From Agaricus subrufescens (taxonomy: Eukaryota; Basidiomycota; Agaricomycetes; Agaricales; Agaricaceae), in contig CM057062.1 of NCBI GenBank assembly GCA_029945375.1, forward strand, positions 1,054,001 to 1,118,000: DNA of 64,000 nt, given 5' to 3'. A program made the translations under genes and the position numbers. This document shows, piece after piece, positions 45,187 to 59,777 of the stretch (positions are counted from its first letter, which is position 1; every line of letters starts with the position of its first letter). The notes beneath the pieces are model-generated. The model was not told the DNA's origin. It did no database searches and saw nothing but the letters and a program-made list of their open reading frames with translations.

Positions 45187-45800
45187 TCATGGGTTCACCT
45201 CAGGTCGGAACCCTGCTGGTAGTCTGTCCGGGAAGTCTGTGAGGGGTAAATTGTCGGAATTGAATATATACAGGCGAAAGGGGGACAGATCGAATGATGT
45301 TGAGTATGCACTTTTACGGTCACCAAGATCGGGAATATAATAGATTTCGGGGGTAATATTATCCGTAGAATGGCATTATCAAACAGGCCGTTTCCGTTGA
45401 AGGAGCGGATCTTGAAGGAGGAATGCCAGTAATCATTCAGACAGATGAAGTACTGCAAAATCAGGCTCCATGCCAGATTCATGCTCTATCGGCACTCGAC
45501 CCAAATCGATGTGTTAGTTGCGTAAACTCTGCGTAAACCAAACACGCGGTTGTGTAGACGGTACTTTGTACAAACTTGCATCATGCAAGCCTTCTGATAT
45601 TCTCCGCAGGTCATCGTAATAGATAAATACAACTGCGGAAGACGAGCATTCCCGGAATGCATGATAAGACTAAATTTGCTTCACCCTACGGACCATGAGT
45701 GAAATTGAAGTTTGAAACTGATGATAGTCGACAGCTCACTCAGTCTTCCCGAGACAAAGCGTGGTGGATTCATATTCACAATGAGGCACCGGGACCGACT
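45187..45800 (-). pseudogene. Possible decayed or intron-rich gene, unrecognised
   Basis: Coding-looking stretches occur in several minus-strand frames. One is SSSAVVFIYYDDLRRISEGL around 45640-45560. Another is YFICLNDYWHSSFKIRSF following a TTTTGCAG acceptor near 45453. A third, EIYYIPDLGDRKSAYSTS, leads to LYIFNSDNLPLTDFP and ends at TGA 45189-45187. The last two lie in different frames with no clean GT-AG junction between them, so this is either a pseudogene with a frameshift or a gene with an unusual splice. No family was recognised. Upper limit and exon structure are uncertain. Confidence 0.3.
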
Positions 45801-45974
45801 ATGAACGTGAAACAATTGTCGTTGTATTTTTTGTTTACATTTTCAAAGAGGCGGTATGACGAATAAAAAGGGTATCTTGGCATCATGATTTCAGGTTAGC
45901 GTACAAGCTGGAAATTCACAGTAATCATATATTACGCATCCGATTACTTTGGTATATCCAAGGACGACAAGGAG

Positions 45975-46582
45975 TTAAGAACTCTTGGCTGCGGCACGAG
46001 CCAGACTGGTAAGGGGTACAGTGACTTGCCACCATGCCACCATGCCTAGTCCAACAAGACCGTGAAGTGTTCCCCAAACAATTTCAGGGGTGACTTTATA
46101 TCTAGAGCAAGGATGGAATAATGTGAGATTGTCATAATTTCGGCACAACGAGGACTCAACTGTTCCGCAAGAGGACCCAAAGAATGGGGAATGAATCGTG
46201 GCGCCTGAAATAGAACTGTAGAAGCTACACTGTGATAGACACAAAGACCCATTGCGAGGGCGCGCTTTCCCGGCAGAAAGTCGGGTAAAGAGTAGCACAA
46301 AAGAGAGATAAGGCATGTCGAAAGCGATAACGCGGAGTACAGCTATGCCATAATTAATATGTAGACAAGGTGAATGGGAGCCAGAAACGCACCTTCAATA
46401 GTACAATGGTCGTATTGTTTAGTTGTAAAAACGGCAGTACACCAGGCGACCACACCCCTTGTATTGCTAACGGAATTTCCAAAGCTATATGCACTAAGAA
46501 GACAACGACCCTGAAAAGTAGAATAAGCAAGCAAATGCGGCTTTCGTTAATTAACTTACAAGGGATGTCTGGGGTTCGACAT
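45975..46582 (-). CDS. Small polytopic membrane protein, 149 aa, unknown function
   Basis: Four exons: 46582-46560, 46510-46393, 46342-46161 and 46101-45975; all GT-AG with matching phases. The start MSNPRHPL gives a compact protein of four likely membrane segments: VVVFLVHIALEIPLAIQG, SALSLSTCLISLLCYSLP, the ALAMGLCVYHSVASTVLF region and WGTLHGLVGLGMVAWW. Between segments 3 and 4 is QAPRFIPHSLGPLAEQYKVTPEIV. The layout (four spans, about 150 residues) is shared by a group of conserved small fungal membrane proteins, but no function is known to me. An alternative first exon, ATG 46757 to 46642 (MSGDMESPYRSGVN), could splice via a 9-nt exon at 46568-46560, so a longer isoform is possible. Confidence 0.65.
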
Positions 46583-47126
46583 GACGATGTTGAGTATGAG
46601 GTGGGAGAAAGAAGTTGGAAAGGAAACGAAAGTAACATTACCCGACTGATCCGGCAATCCGAATGCCGCCATCAGTTTTCACACGGAGGGTTCCTAATGG
46701 AGATAAGACCGACGTGTTAACCCCGCTTCGATAAGGACTCTCCATATCTCCACTCATTAACGTTTAACCTTTACAGTGCGCGAACGTTCTACTCAACAAA
46801 AGGCCGCTCAAGTAAAATTAATGACGGGGATATTGTTACACGTGGGGGTTTCAACTATCAGAAACATGGCGTAGTATGCGAGCAACTTCCGATATTACGG
46901 ATTTATACCCTGAAATCAATTACCACACACAAACCACACACACGCACGACCTTGCTCGCGTTGTCCATGGTCCCCGAAAGGAGATCAGGAAGCACCCAAT
47001 CACTTATTCAACACCCACCCGCCGTGCGCAGTGAGGATGTGGTGCGACATGCGGCACGCCCAGTTGTATTGGAAAGAGTTCGACTCCCATCGCGTGCCCG
47101 GACGGATATGATGGAGTTTCAGCGGT
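46583..47126. other. Intergenic between two minus-strand membrane-protein genes
   Basis: Contains the possible alternative first exon at 46757-46642 for the downstream gene. Otherwise nothing is recognised; a CA-rich tract lies at 46922-46947. Confidence 0.45.
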
Positions 47127-48149
47127 TCAACGAGGACCAAACCCGATCAGGCGAAGCAATTTACATGCCCAATTCCATGCCCACATCCAGAAAGCAATCG
47201 ATGTTAAACCAGGATTCAGGACGTTTCCCAAAAGTTGTAGGATACTGTTTGAGGGAACTAGTTGTGAGGGACCGACGTGTTTCTCGCCTGAATGACGGTG
47301 TAGCCCTCGGTTATATTTCCAGATGGTGAGGCTCGCGACGGTAATGCAGAGTAGTGAGATCGTTAGAATTTTGCAGAAACCGGATGACGTTGAAGTGCCA
47401 ACGGTATTTGAAGTCTGATTCTCGACCTGAGCGAAGAAGGAGAAAACAGAAAGACGTTATAAGAAATTGCAGTGTCGTCGTCATGTAATGACCTATACTT
47501 ACTACAGACGCCCAAGGAGACAATATTGGTACGGTAAAATGGGACGGCAGATGCAGATGAAAGTTGAAACGACTCGAATCTCGTTCTTGCTTGTTGAGAT
47601 AGGGGAAGCCGGACCAACTCCATAAGAAAGACAGAAGGGGAAAACTTCGAGCATTTGGAGGGTTGAACGAGTTGTGGTTGCTGTAGCATATCACTACATA
47701 TGTCAGAAGAACCAGGAGGAAAGCCATTGCGAGGACCAGAGCAGTCTGAAGCACGTGGCAGGAATAAGTAGTAAACCGGGGGCGTTTAATGACGACATAC
47801 CACAAGCCTTTCCAGGTTGTTGTATTTTTCCTTGTACCGCGTCTCTAGGTTCAGCATCTCATCCTGAGCGAGGGCAGGTGAGTCACTAGTTGGTGTAGAA
47901 AGGAAAAAACCGCACCCGACGTTTGAGTTCCCCGTCTTCTCGTACCCTGTCAACCTCTTCAAAGTGTTTTTCGCGAGCAGAGAGGAGTGCTTCTGCCTTC
48001 AAGGCCCGAGAGGCCCAATAGTGTTCAGCAGGTGTTTGAGGACTAAGATTTGTGAACGGCACATGGTTTCTGCTCTGAGTTTGTCCGGCAGGAGCTGAGT
48101 AGGGCAAAGGTTTTTGAAGCTTTGTCCGGTGCATGAATGGCTCGATCAA
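47127..48149 (-). CDS. Predicted membrane protein with N-terminal coiled coil, 279 aa, unknown function
   Basis: Four exons: 48149-47916, 47863-47801, 47745-47503 and 47426-47127, with all phases agreeing. The N-terminal about 100 residues are soluble, with a charged helix (ALKAEALLSAREKHFEEVD, then LNLETRYKEKYNNLERLV) likely to form a coiled coil. A strong membrane segment follows: TALVLAMAFLLVLLTYVVIC. Then comes a loop with SFLWSWSGFPYLNKQ, a second span FCKILTISLLCITVASLTIW, and an amphipathic Trp-rich C-terminus (TSIAFWMWAWNWACKLL). No family is recognised. The ATG lies 69 nt from the tRNA-Thr gene on the opposite strand, so their upstream regions are shared. Confidence 0.7.
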
Positions 48150-48217
48150 GATTCAACCATGTTTGCGCGACTTACTCAAAGCGGCAACTGCGATCGAGGA
48201 TTAGTCACCTGCCCGAG

Positions 48218-48302
48218 TCCCTCTTAGCTCAGTTGGTAGAGCGCGTCACTAGTATATTCCTGGCACATGACGAGGTCAGTCGTTCAAGTCGGCTAGAGGG
48301 AA
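48218..48302 (+). tRNA. tRNA-Thr(AGT) with a 12-nt intron
   Basis: The acceptor stem TCCCTCT/AGAGGGA pairs 7/7. The D arm is GCTC-AGTTGGTA-GAGC with the canonical A-box. The anticodon stem is CGTCA/TGACG. The T arm is AGTCG-TTCAAGT-CGGCT (one T-G pair) with B-box TTCAAGTC. The 19-nt anticodon loop is a normal 7-nt loop plus 12 nt. Placing the intron after position 37, as in nuclear tRNAs, gives anticodon AGT (Thr). The discriminator is A at 48302 and CCA is not encoded. Confidence 0.85.
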
Positions 48303-48305
48303 AGC

Positions 48306-48310
48306 TTTTT
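48306..48310 (+). terminator. RNA polymerase III terminator of the tRNA
   Basis: A run of five T starts three bases after the discriminator. Confidence 0.75.
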
Positions 48311-48382
48311 CCGGCCCGATCGGAGCACAGCTTTTGAATACCGCGGCCCATCAACCCTGTCTAACCTTCCGCACGCCCAGCT

Positions 48383-50055
48383 ATGGGCATTCTCCGCTCC
48401 TTGCAGATATTCCGCACGACAACAAAGGATGATCTAGAGCTAACAGACGCGCAGCGGCTCATGTATACTGCTGAGAAACAGGAGAATTTCCGTTGGGTGT
48501 CCAAGCTGGTTTCCGGGTATTCAAACTATCGCCTGAAGGAGGAAGACGCTGTCTCTGAGGATTTGGTCTTTTGGCTTCGAGAAATAGGCGAGTATCGTGA
48601 GATTCTGAAGCCGACTACCATGCTGACGCTCTCTAGGGCAATTCGCGGAGGTAATCTATGCTTTCCTTTCCTTAGACAAACTCCTCGACAACTATAACTC
48701 GTTATGCCGACCCGGTTTTCCGTTGGAAGAGTTCTACGCTCTCTCTCCAGAGCCTTACCTATCTGCCGCCCTTCCACTGCCTGAAGACCAAAACAAAGGG
48801 TATTCTGCTACCAGCAGTGGTGTGCGATTGTTGGAACACACAAAAAGTACTGTCGCCAATCTGCCTGCCGCCGTATTTTCAAGATGGATCCATAATCAGG
48901 ACTGTGCCAAGCTCAAGCCAGAAGCAGGGGCTTTTAGTCGGCCGAGTTTACCAAATTCTGATCTCGATGCCGGACACCGCGAGATTCCGAAGTGCCGATG
49001 TTCTCGTCAACGTCAACAAATTATCGTCACTATAAGTGGAACATCATCCATACAACAAGCAATTCATGATCTACGGGCAACAAGGAGGCCCTACCCTGGT
49101 GCCCCGGATACCCCAGCGACGGTTCATACTGGATTTTGGGAATTGTACAAGGGCATGAGAGCCCAGCTCATCGAGAGCATCACTGCAGGGCTGCAGCTAG
49201 AACCTGACGAGTATCAACCAGAATCGATGGGAGATTTCTATAGCACTGATAGCGTGCTACGTGAGTTGGTCGTAACCGGCCACAGTATGGGAGGGGCAAT
49301 CGCTCACCTTTTATGCATGGATCTCCTCTCGCCATACTCTGATCCAGAACAAAACGGAAATCGCTTGCTTCCGCTCGACGTTAAGAAGGCTCAAGAATCC
49401 CATCTCCAACGGTTAGGAATCCATAGTCTACAGATCATAACTTTCGGCGAGCCACGGACCGGAAACCAAGGGCTAGTGGACCATTGGGTCGCCTTGAAGA
49501 AACGGCATGAACATGAATATGGTATTCCAATTCAGGAATGGAGCGTCAAAGCTTATAATGACGGTACGTTTTATCCTTCTCTCCACCAGTTGATCTCAAG
49601 GCAATGCAGGTGTGCACGCGCTGCCCCTCATGGTTTTTGGCTACAGACATTTTGCTCAGCAGCCACTTTATACCATCCGCGGGAAAACATACAGAGTGCC
49701 TGAAAGCGAAAGGGAGTGCGGATTGTTTCATGTTGAATCCGTACATTCAACCCCCTCCGGTAATTCATCTCAGATTACACCTGATCCACAACCTGCGCCG
49801 GAGACCCCATCTTTGCCTCACGTACCACACAACAACCCGCCCTTTCTAACAACGCCCGACTCGATACCACTTTCACCCTTAGGCGGTCACAATTACTACA
49901 ACGAACGCGATATGGAGGGCTGTTTCTTGAGACGAATGGAATGGTTGGTCAAATCCGGGTTTGATAAGGATGGTTGGAGCGACCGCTATCAGGCAATAAT
50001 GCAGAAACATACAACTCGAGTGCCCGCGAGCAGGAGAAGTTCCATAAAATCATAG
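48383..50055 (+). CDS. Class 3 (Rhizomucor-type) lipase-like protein, 533 aa
   Basis: Probable acylglycerol lipase. Exons: 48383-48650, 48676-49563 and 49610-50055. The first intron is only 25 nt, very short, yet the frame joins AIRGG-DKLLDNYNS-type sequence in phase; the second is 46 nt. The fold elements appear in order: IIVTISGTSSIQQAIHDL (strand and oxyanion region), VHTGFWELYKGM, nucleophile elbow VVTGHSMGGA (Ser about 293), ITFGEPRTGNQG, then YND and GYRHF, which supply the acid and His of the triad. No signal peptide is seen (MGILRSLQIF start), so an intracellular role is likely. The C-terminal tail after SERECGLF is Pro-rich. The 25-nt intron is below the usual minimum, so the exon-1 junction needs transcript support. 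Confidence 0.75.
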
Positions 50056-51670
50056 TACAAATCACGGGCACACCAAAGAGCGACTCATCCTCTTCTCGGT
50101 CAACCCTATGATCGACTGTCCCGTCTCACAATCGGCCCCGCGGATCTTTCATATGCTGTGGATACTTGACACCACGGTATAGGTCATCTGCTAGCGAAGG
50201 AGGTAATTTTGTGGTGGGCAATAAAAGACAGGCCCCAAATGTTGATCGTCGAATTTTTGAATGTCCATTACGTAGATCAACAAATTAATCACGTCGCCTG
50301 CCACTTCGTTTTTTAGAGCTATTAATAGCCCGAAATCAATACTTTGCGCAGCCGATCAACAGGGAAAAGAATGTGAGGACCAACTACGCATTGGACCTGT
50401 TCTCATTGCTGCTAATAATGGAGATCGTTGCCGAATGATACTCCCATGTCATCGAAGAGGATACCCTCGGCATACGTTGGGCTCATCAGAAGTATCCTTT
50501 GTTTGACATTTAATACCCACAGCCGTGTCGCAAGCTATATGAACGTGGAATCATCTCAACGCCGATGTCATTAGCATCTTATAGCTCATTGAAAATAATG
50601 AATTTGGGGGACTATATATGACTCGACACTAATACACAGCCGGCGTACCTAATGATATTTCGAGTTTTGAGGAGCTTCTCAACACCATCGCCGCATGGGC
50701 AGCCTGACGCCGCGAGGTCATATCTCCACTATATGAAGTTACCATCAGTTTTCCTTGACTACTATGGTTAAAAATTACATTCTGTGGTAGCCTGCAAGTG
50801 TTTGTCTTCTACCACTCTATTCTCATGAAGATCATAGTACCTTGAATTTAATACCTTCTACTAGGCCCTCGGAGATTGATATGGGCGCATCCGTTTATTT
50901 CTGGACTCCTCTCTCGGAATTTTTTCCTGAATACTAAGAATTTTACTTTCAGGATTCGGACGCGATTAAGACCTAGCGCTCTGCCGTTGGACTTATCTTG
51001 GGTTTATTAGCTCCTTTTGTGATTTGTAAGTGAGAATGGTGATAGGTAATTCTTGATTTTTAGGTCTGACATGATACACTGCTTGTAATCATCATTGTAC
51101 ATCGTCTCATGGTCCTTCCGCTTTGGAAAACTTATAGAGGTCAAACATGAAGAAAGATAGGAAACCTCCGAACGGTGTTGCTAGCCCGATATACATACTC
51201 GCCGTTTAATTTATCAAGGGTCCAAGGCTCGACACTCAACTCTGCCGTCACTCAACAAAAGTTCAATTAGCCAAGACATGAATGGAGCCAGTACAAACTG
51301 CAATGGAGTGGCAATAGAAGTTGGGATCATTACGCACTAGCCAATCAAGTTGCATTAAGTCCGAAGAATTTACCGAGCTACGCCCTTTCTCGGCATCATT
51401 ACCTTAAACCTCCGGCGGCATATACAATAGTCCGGTGCATGGGGACGTGACAAAATGCATTGGACAGACAACTTCGATGATAGGGCGTTCAGTCGAAGTG
51501 AATCGAAAACTAGGGTTCTTTGAAAGGCCCACAAAATGAAGAAGGCATAGTACGACATTATTGATCATCAAGCCGTAGATCGGGGGAAAGAATTTTTCTG
51601 ATGGATCAGATGTAGCAAAAAGATTTTATATTCAGCCTGAACGGTAATACCGTCCAGTAGCTACAAACCC
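50056..51670. other. Intergenic, convergent
   Basis: About 1.6 kb between converging genes. No gene, RNA or clear repeat is recognised. Confidence 0.5.
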
Positions 51671-52707
51671 TTAGGGATTCGTAGAGTCTTCGATAGTCTG
51701 ATGGTCCGAGGCTACGTCTGGAGCTTCTGCTACGAAAGAGAATGAACTGTGAGGCGGCGCTGGTGACATTTGAACGACTTTTGATTTCACTTACCTGATG
51801 TGCCATCAGACTCATGCCGAGCCTTAGCGTTGGCAAAAAAAATTTCCATCGCCTGGGACCAGGTGTTTGTTCGTCCTACAAACGACGCTTCCCAATCTTG
51901 AATTATCTGGGGTGGATAAGGCATGAAGACAACGCGTGGATCTTGGAATGGTGAAGGGGCCGGGTCGGAGTCATCCTCGTCAACAACGAGGAGTAAAATT
52001 TCTAGGTGTTTGCAGGCACCCAGTATACAAGAGACAAAATTCTCGTTGACAAGACCATGCGGGTTCCATAGGCCTAAGCGTGAGAGAGATTTCAGCTGCG
52101 TGAGGTAGGAAAGAATATCCGGCTCGTCATCATCTTCCCAGAAAACTATGTCGAGTTGTGTGAGTGCGACATGCCAAGACTGGTCGGCGTAACCAGGCTC
52201 GCCGAGTGCCTCGCATAAGGCTTGGAGATGGTGGACCTCGATGGAAAGCTTTCTGAGGGGAAGGGGGGCAATGAGTCGGTACATCGAGGTCGGTGGAAGC
52301 GTGGAGATGTAGTCGACCCAAAAAGCAAGGCTTCTCACCCCTGTGCAAACCGCTAAAATTCGTTCTGCATCCTGAGGTTCGACGGATATCGACAGACATA
52401 GTGACTTGACGTTCGTCGCAAAGAATATTGCCGGTTTAGAGACAAGAGTGCGCATGAATAAGACGGTATCGTCGGAACCCAATGTGACCATGTTATAGAT
52501 CACTGGAGATATCCTAAAACCGCCGGAGTAAGACCACAGCTGACGTTGGCACCTCCCGCTCCTGACTCACCAATGGCAAACCACTTTGGACACGCGGACG
52601 AGTCGTATAGCATCCGGCATGTTTCCCCGGGCACATATGCAAAGAATTTCTCGTTGTAGTTCGACTGGGAGATTAGCGAGGTGAAATAGCGGAGGCTGAG
52701 AGAGCAT
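51671..52707 (-). CDS. F-box-like protein, 304 aa
   Basis: Exons: 52707-52571, 52513-51795 and 51729-51671, phases consistent. The N-terminus HLANLPVELQREILCICARG-NMPDAIRLVRVSKVVCHW has the LP-E--REI and V-K--CHW pattern of F-box-like motifs in agaricomycetes. The rest (VKSLCLSISVEPQDAERIL, LRKLSIEVHHLQAL, LTQLDIVFWEDDDEPD, LKSLSRLGLW, CKHLEILLLVVDED) reads like degenerate leucine-rich repeats. It is probably a substrate adaptor of an SCF-type ubiquitin ligase or a decayed relative. An upstream in-frame ATG at 52860 would add 51 residues; the later Met was preferred because it puts the F-box near the N-terminus, as usual in this group. Confidence 0.65.
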
Positions 52708-55700
52708 GTCGGGTGGAGGAAATAGATGAAAGCTTGCTAAAGCTACTCGGTCGCTGAACTTTTGATGGCTGCATAGAATAAACGCTTCTTCAATCGTCCA
52801 ATCACGTGGAGTGAGAGGTAGTAACTTATCGAGGCACACATCAAATATTGGACCTATCATTATTCATCCCGTTGTACGCCAAACACGTCATGGACAGTGT
52901 AACTGGTGAGTGTGTGGATGCGAAATAATCTTCACGAACAGTCTCACTTGCAACAAAGCCAGGGATAATCGGTGTTTCATGTGAACATTCGCAAGGTATG
53001 AGTACCGAGCCCGAAAAGATCATCTTCTAGGTCACGTCAGCAACTTGAAGCATGGCAGCTTACAATGGACCAAATGTCCGGCTAGTTCGCACCCGATGAC
53101 AGCTTGTACAGTCTTAGTTGTCGTTCCGCGACGGAAGGGGGTTGAATCTGTTTTATCCGTTCCCGACCCGAAGTCATACAATGAAGGAAAGGAGCTAGGA
53201 AAGTGAATGCACGCGGATGCTTCCAACCCGATCAGGAAATACGTCACAAAGGGGCATGATATGGGAGCAAATCAAACCGCTAGCTTCGAGGGAAGACAGC
53301 ATGAGTATGAGAAACCATATACTGACAGGGTTACTAGAAATGACGAACAGTGCTACCCCAATCTTTCGGGTCTTGAGGATCCACACGCTGGCCTGGGCTA
53401 TTCAATGGACATGTAGCTTTACCAGGAATTCTCCCACTAACACCGGCCATTCATTTTGACTCTGAGCAGCAGTGTGTCACATCACCCGAGTGGCGCGCAG
53501 GGCATAGGGTGGCGACCAGAGTCAGACGGAAGCTACGCAGAAGGCTTCTTCAGGAGACCGTATTACAAGCCCCTGAATCCAGGGATCCAGCATTCAACTA
53601 GAACCGAGATGCGAGAATGTCAGCCCCAGAAGCGGTAGTGTTGATGTCTTGCTCTGTGATCGAGGCCTGCTATTCCAGGTGTCAGGAACTTGGGAGAAAA
53701 CTACCATTCGTGTTCAACTGATCGTCACTGGGCTGGGTTTCGAATCTAACACTGATGTGCTTTCGAAGGCTTCTGTCCCGGCGACGTAGTAACAAGAATG
53801 CCATCACGTGTACGAGTCATCCAAATGGGATCGAGGGATGGCGAGCTTGCAGTCTGCCTCGGGGTGAAAAATGACCGCTGCTAATGCAGAATGGCTGTTG
53901 ACTGGAGAGCCTAGTTGTTACCTGAACAACAGCGCCCGTCTTGAACCGCGAGTAATATGATGGGAAGGTGACGATGCTTACATGCGGACCGCAAAACCTC
54001 CCTGCCCCCTGACCTAATTGCTGCATCCTCATTACCCCGCGCGACTAACCAGAGACCTTCTAGGTTCGATGGATCGTCAAGTTTGGTAGCCTCTACTCTG
54101 TCGTCAAGGAGAAACAGCGCCTCGTCGTCCGAGGTAGAATTACTGAGCACAGCCCATCTCGCGTCCTCTTGGCTGCGGTCATCGCCAACAAATTGAGAGG
54201 AGTGCTCGGCCCTTTTGGACGGCTGCGCGTGGCAGTAGAGAAGCAGTGGGTGTTAAAGGACGGTCGTTGTCCTAATACCAGGGAGAATGTGTTATTGGTG
54301 TATGTTGAGATTGGCTGGCTAATTCTTGGGCAACACTGCAGGGACGCTTTTGGGGCAAAAGGTTGCAAGACGTGGGAACCTGCATCTTTCTTGCGCTACC
54401 CGATTTCTATTGACGGCCAAGTCAATGGGACAAAATCTAGGTTTCACGCCTGTCAAAGACGGGATGGAGGAAAGTGACCGGTTTTATTGACAGGCGGCAT
54501 CTCAACCCATTGGCCCCAAACGTACACAAACTGTTGAATATTTCTCCTCTCTGCTGGAAAGATTCTGACTCTTTAAGTGACCGCTATTCTCTAGGGCTCG
54601 ACTCAGCAAAATCTCACTGGAGCTTATTCTCCTCCGTGACTATAATTGAAAACCGACGCAAATGCACATGGCTCGCCGCCGCAGCTCAAATTATGCGTGC
54701 CATTTACCTCAAAGACGCTGGGTGATGTGGACATAATGACCTAGTCGGAACGAAAATTTGTATTTAAGCCCAGAAACTGTTAGGTAGAGAGCTATGAATA
54801 TCTCACTAGAAGCAGAAGGCTGATGGTCGAATCTTCCCTTGGAATTACAGTTCGACGTTTATGCGTGCCCATAGGAGACCTGTATGAACAGGCCAATGAA
54901 TCCATTTATTGCGCTATCTATGTTCACAAATGAAACGAGCACCGTGGAAGCTACGTGTTGTGTCAGCACAATATCATTGGGTGGTGGTGGAATCTTACTG
55001 GAACGGCATGCCGATTCTTAGCAACCAAAGAATTATTATAGACGACTTGTTCGGAGTTTCCAGCTCACCGACCCTGTTTTGCATATGAACGGGGTTCAGT
55101 ACATTATTTGAGCGATAAGTGCTATGACGTCAGGTTTCCCTCTTTTGTTTGGACTGACTGTGCCGTGTTCAACAATCCGGGTTTTTGTGTTTTGTTTTGA
55201 GATCTCCCACCTGGGGATCTTAGGCCGCTGAACAGGATCAGGGCTGTGCTACTATGCTAATTGCAAATGCGATATTCCTCAATTGCCCGGCCACGTGGGG
55301 ACGATTTTAAATTCAATCATTTGAGTTCAAGTACCGCGCGCCACCTAAAAATCGCAACTTAATCATTCAATTCATTGTTCAAAGCTGAATTACAAGGCCA
55401 AAAGATGCCGGATGCTCAATAACATTGGTGCGGTGTGTAAACGGCCATCATAAGGAGAATTTCTGCAGCGAATTGGCTTGTATCTTTCGAGGTTTTTGAG
55501 TTCTATTTTTGTTTTCGTTTTTGTTAAACCAGCGCGCAAGTCTCATTAAAGTCTCTGCGCCTCTTGAGCGCTGAGCATCATACTGCGCACTATCGTTGTA
55601 CTTGTGTGAATGAGATGCCTCAATATAAATAATATAAATATCTAACAGCACCATACAAGTCGACGGCTGAGTTTCAATGCCTTCTCCGCATCATTAGTCC

Positions 55701-57299
55701 TATAACATAGATTCAACCTCCCAAGATGATAGGATTTCCTCATTCATTATCGTGAGTTCAAAGTATTATGCGACTGAGACAGAGGTTCTTTAAGAAATAA
55801 TTGAGATCTCTACCTTAGATCTGCCGCGCCTTAATTCAACAACTCCTTTGAGCATGTCCCTTTTTTTGTTGACATATTTTGATTAGCTTCCCCATGGTAC
55901 AAGTTTCCAGCAAGATACCGTCAGAATCAGCCAGTATCAGCGCTGATTTGTTTTGCTGTAGGAGATAACAGTGAAACATATATAGTCGGGAGCACTGGCT
56001 CAGGGGACGCTGAATATCATACACAGGGTGGGCGGGAATGTATGTGCTGTTCAGGAAGTAGTCTCACTGTTCTGGTGGATGCAGGGTCGGCGTAGTAGCG
56101 AATACTAGCACCGGCATTTTCGCAAATATATTGTGTACTTCACCAAAGCAAGCGAGTAACCATGATGCTTATATTATTAGGGAGACCGCTATTAATGGAA
56201 TGAACTGTTCATACTGTGAGTCGATCATTTCTTCTTTCGTTCCAGAACCTTGACGGTACAACACTGACCCGAAGGCGAGCCAGGCCGCGAGGGGTGAATT
56301 GCGCCTTTCGATAGTTTTATGAAAAGGGGTACATCGTCCAAATTGATTTGGCATTGTGCTTCTATGACTACTGCAAGGATGATAGAGGATCTCTCCGTTT
56401 TTCAAACGTGTCCTTTGCGTGTTCTTTGCGTGTCCAATTCCGTTCGGCTGAGGGATGTTTTCTGTACGTCAAATTTAGCACTGTGCTTGCAGGGATGATC
56501 GATGATGGCGGCTGTTAAGAGGTACCGACATTTTTGTTGGAAAATCTCCTTATGGTAAGTGCTAGTCGCGTAGTCTGGGACACGCTTTCGGGCAACGGGG
56601 AAGGTGTAGAGCGCTCTCCTGCTGATAGGGAACTTCAGCGGTGACATAGGTAAAATTGTGATTATGACAGCTTATAGTTTCATAGGCGCGCCGAACATCA
56701 GATAGTTGTTCAGGTGCGCTCAGGCCAGTACGCCGGGTGCCGTAGGCCGTTTGACGTACAATTCAAATTTTCCAGAGTAAACAATAGGTTCTTTAAACGT
56801 TATCGGGCAGCAAGCCCAGACTTAGTTCAGTCAGCAGGCATCCACGTATGTAACAAACACCTCGAATCGGGAGTTTTACGAGATCAGATCAAGGGTTTCC
56901 GGACTAGCGAGGTGATCACAAGGGGGTCTGATTTCTATATGTCAGGATTCGCGTCGCCTGGGGTTCAAAACTGCAGAGTCCAGCGCGACGGTTGATCACA
57001 GAGTGACAGGGTTTGGAGTGCAGCTTGCACAGCCCGAGCCCGTAGGGGCCATGATGGAGCGGGAAGGCGATGCCGTCCGTTGAGATAGCAATGATTTGTG
57101 TGCGCCTGTTTGGTCTTTGGCGGGCCAATATAGGCGTGCCTCTTCCGCCCCATCTTGTCCCGTTTCTTACATCACGCGTCGTTCGTCTCTTTTATCCCCT
57201 CATATATCCAGAAGGTCTGTCTTCGTCACCGCCTGCGACGCCCAGCTCTCCTCACGCATCTTGACTTGTTTCTAGCTCCTTTTTCTTCGCCTATCAGAC
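52708..57299. other. Long gene-poor region
   Basis: About 4.6 kb. Only one coding-like patch was seen (minus strand, 53804-54230, listed separately). The rest holds short frames in all six registers without family signal. No rRNA, tRNA or clear transposon ends were found. Confidence 0.45.
53804..54230 (-). CDS. Possible small spliced gene or gene fragment, unrecognised
   Basis: A minus-strand frame is open from about 54255. It reads RAEHSSQFVGDDRSQEDARW, SDDEALFLLDDRVEATKL and SNLEGLWLVARGNEDAA, up to a canonical GTAAGC donor near 53980. Splicing to a CATTAG acceptor near 53882 joins in phase to AVIFHPEADCKLAIPRSHLD and a TGA at 53806-53804. Composition is protein-like and acidic. No domain is recognised and the 5' exon(s) could not be found, so it may be a fragment. 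Confidence 0.3.
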
Positions 57300-59777
<2,478 letters not shown>

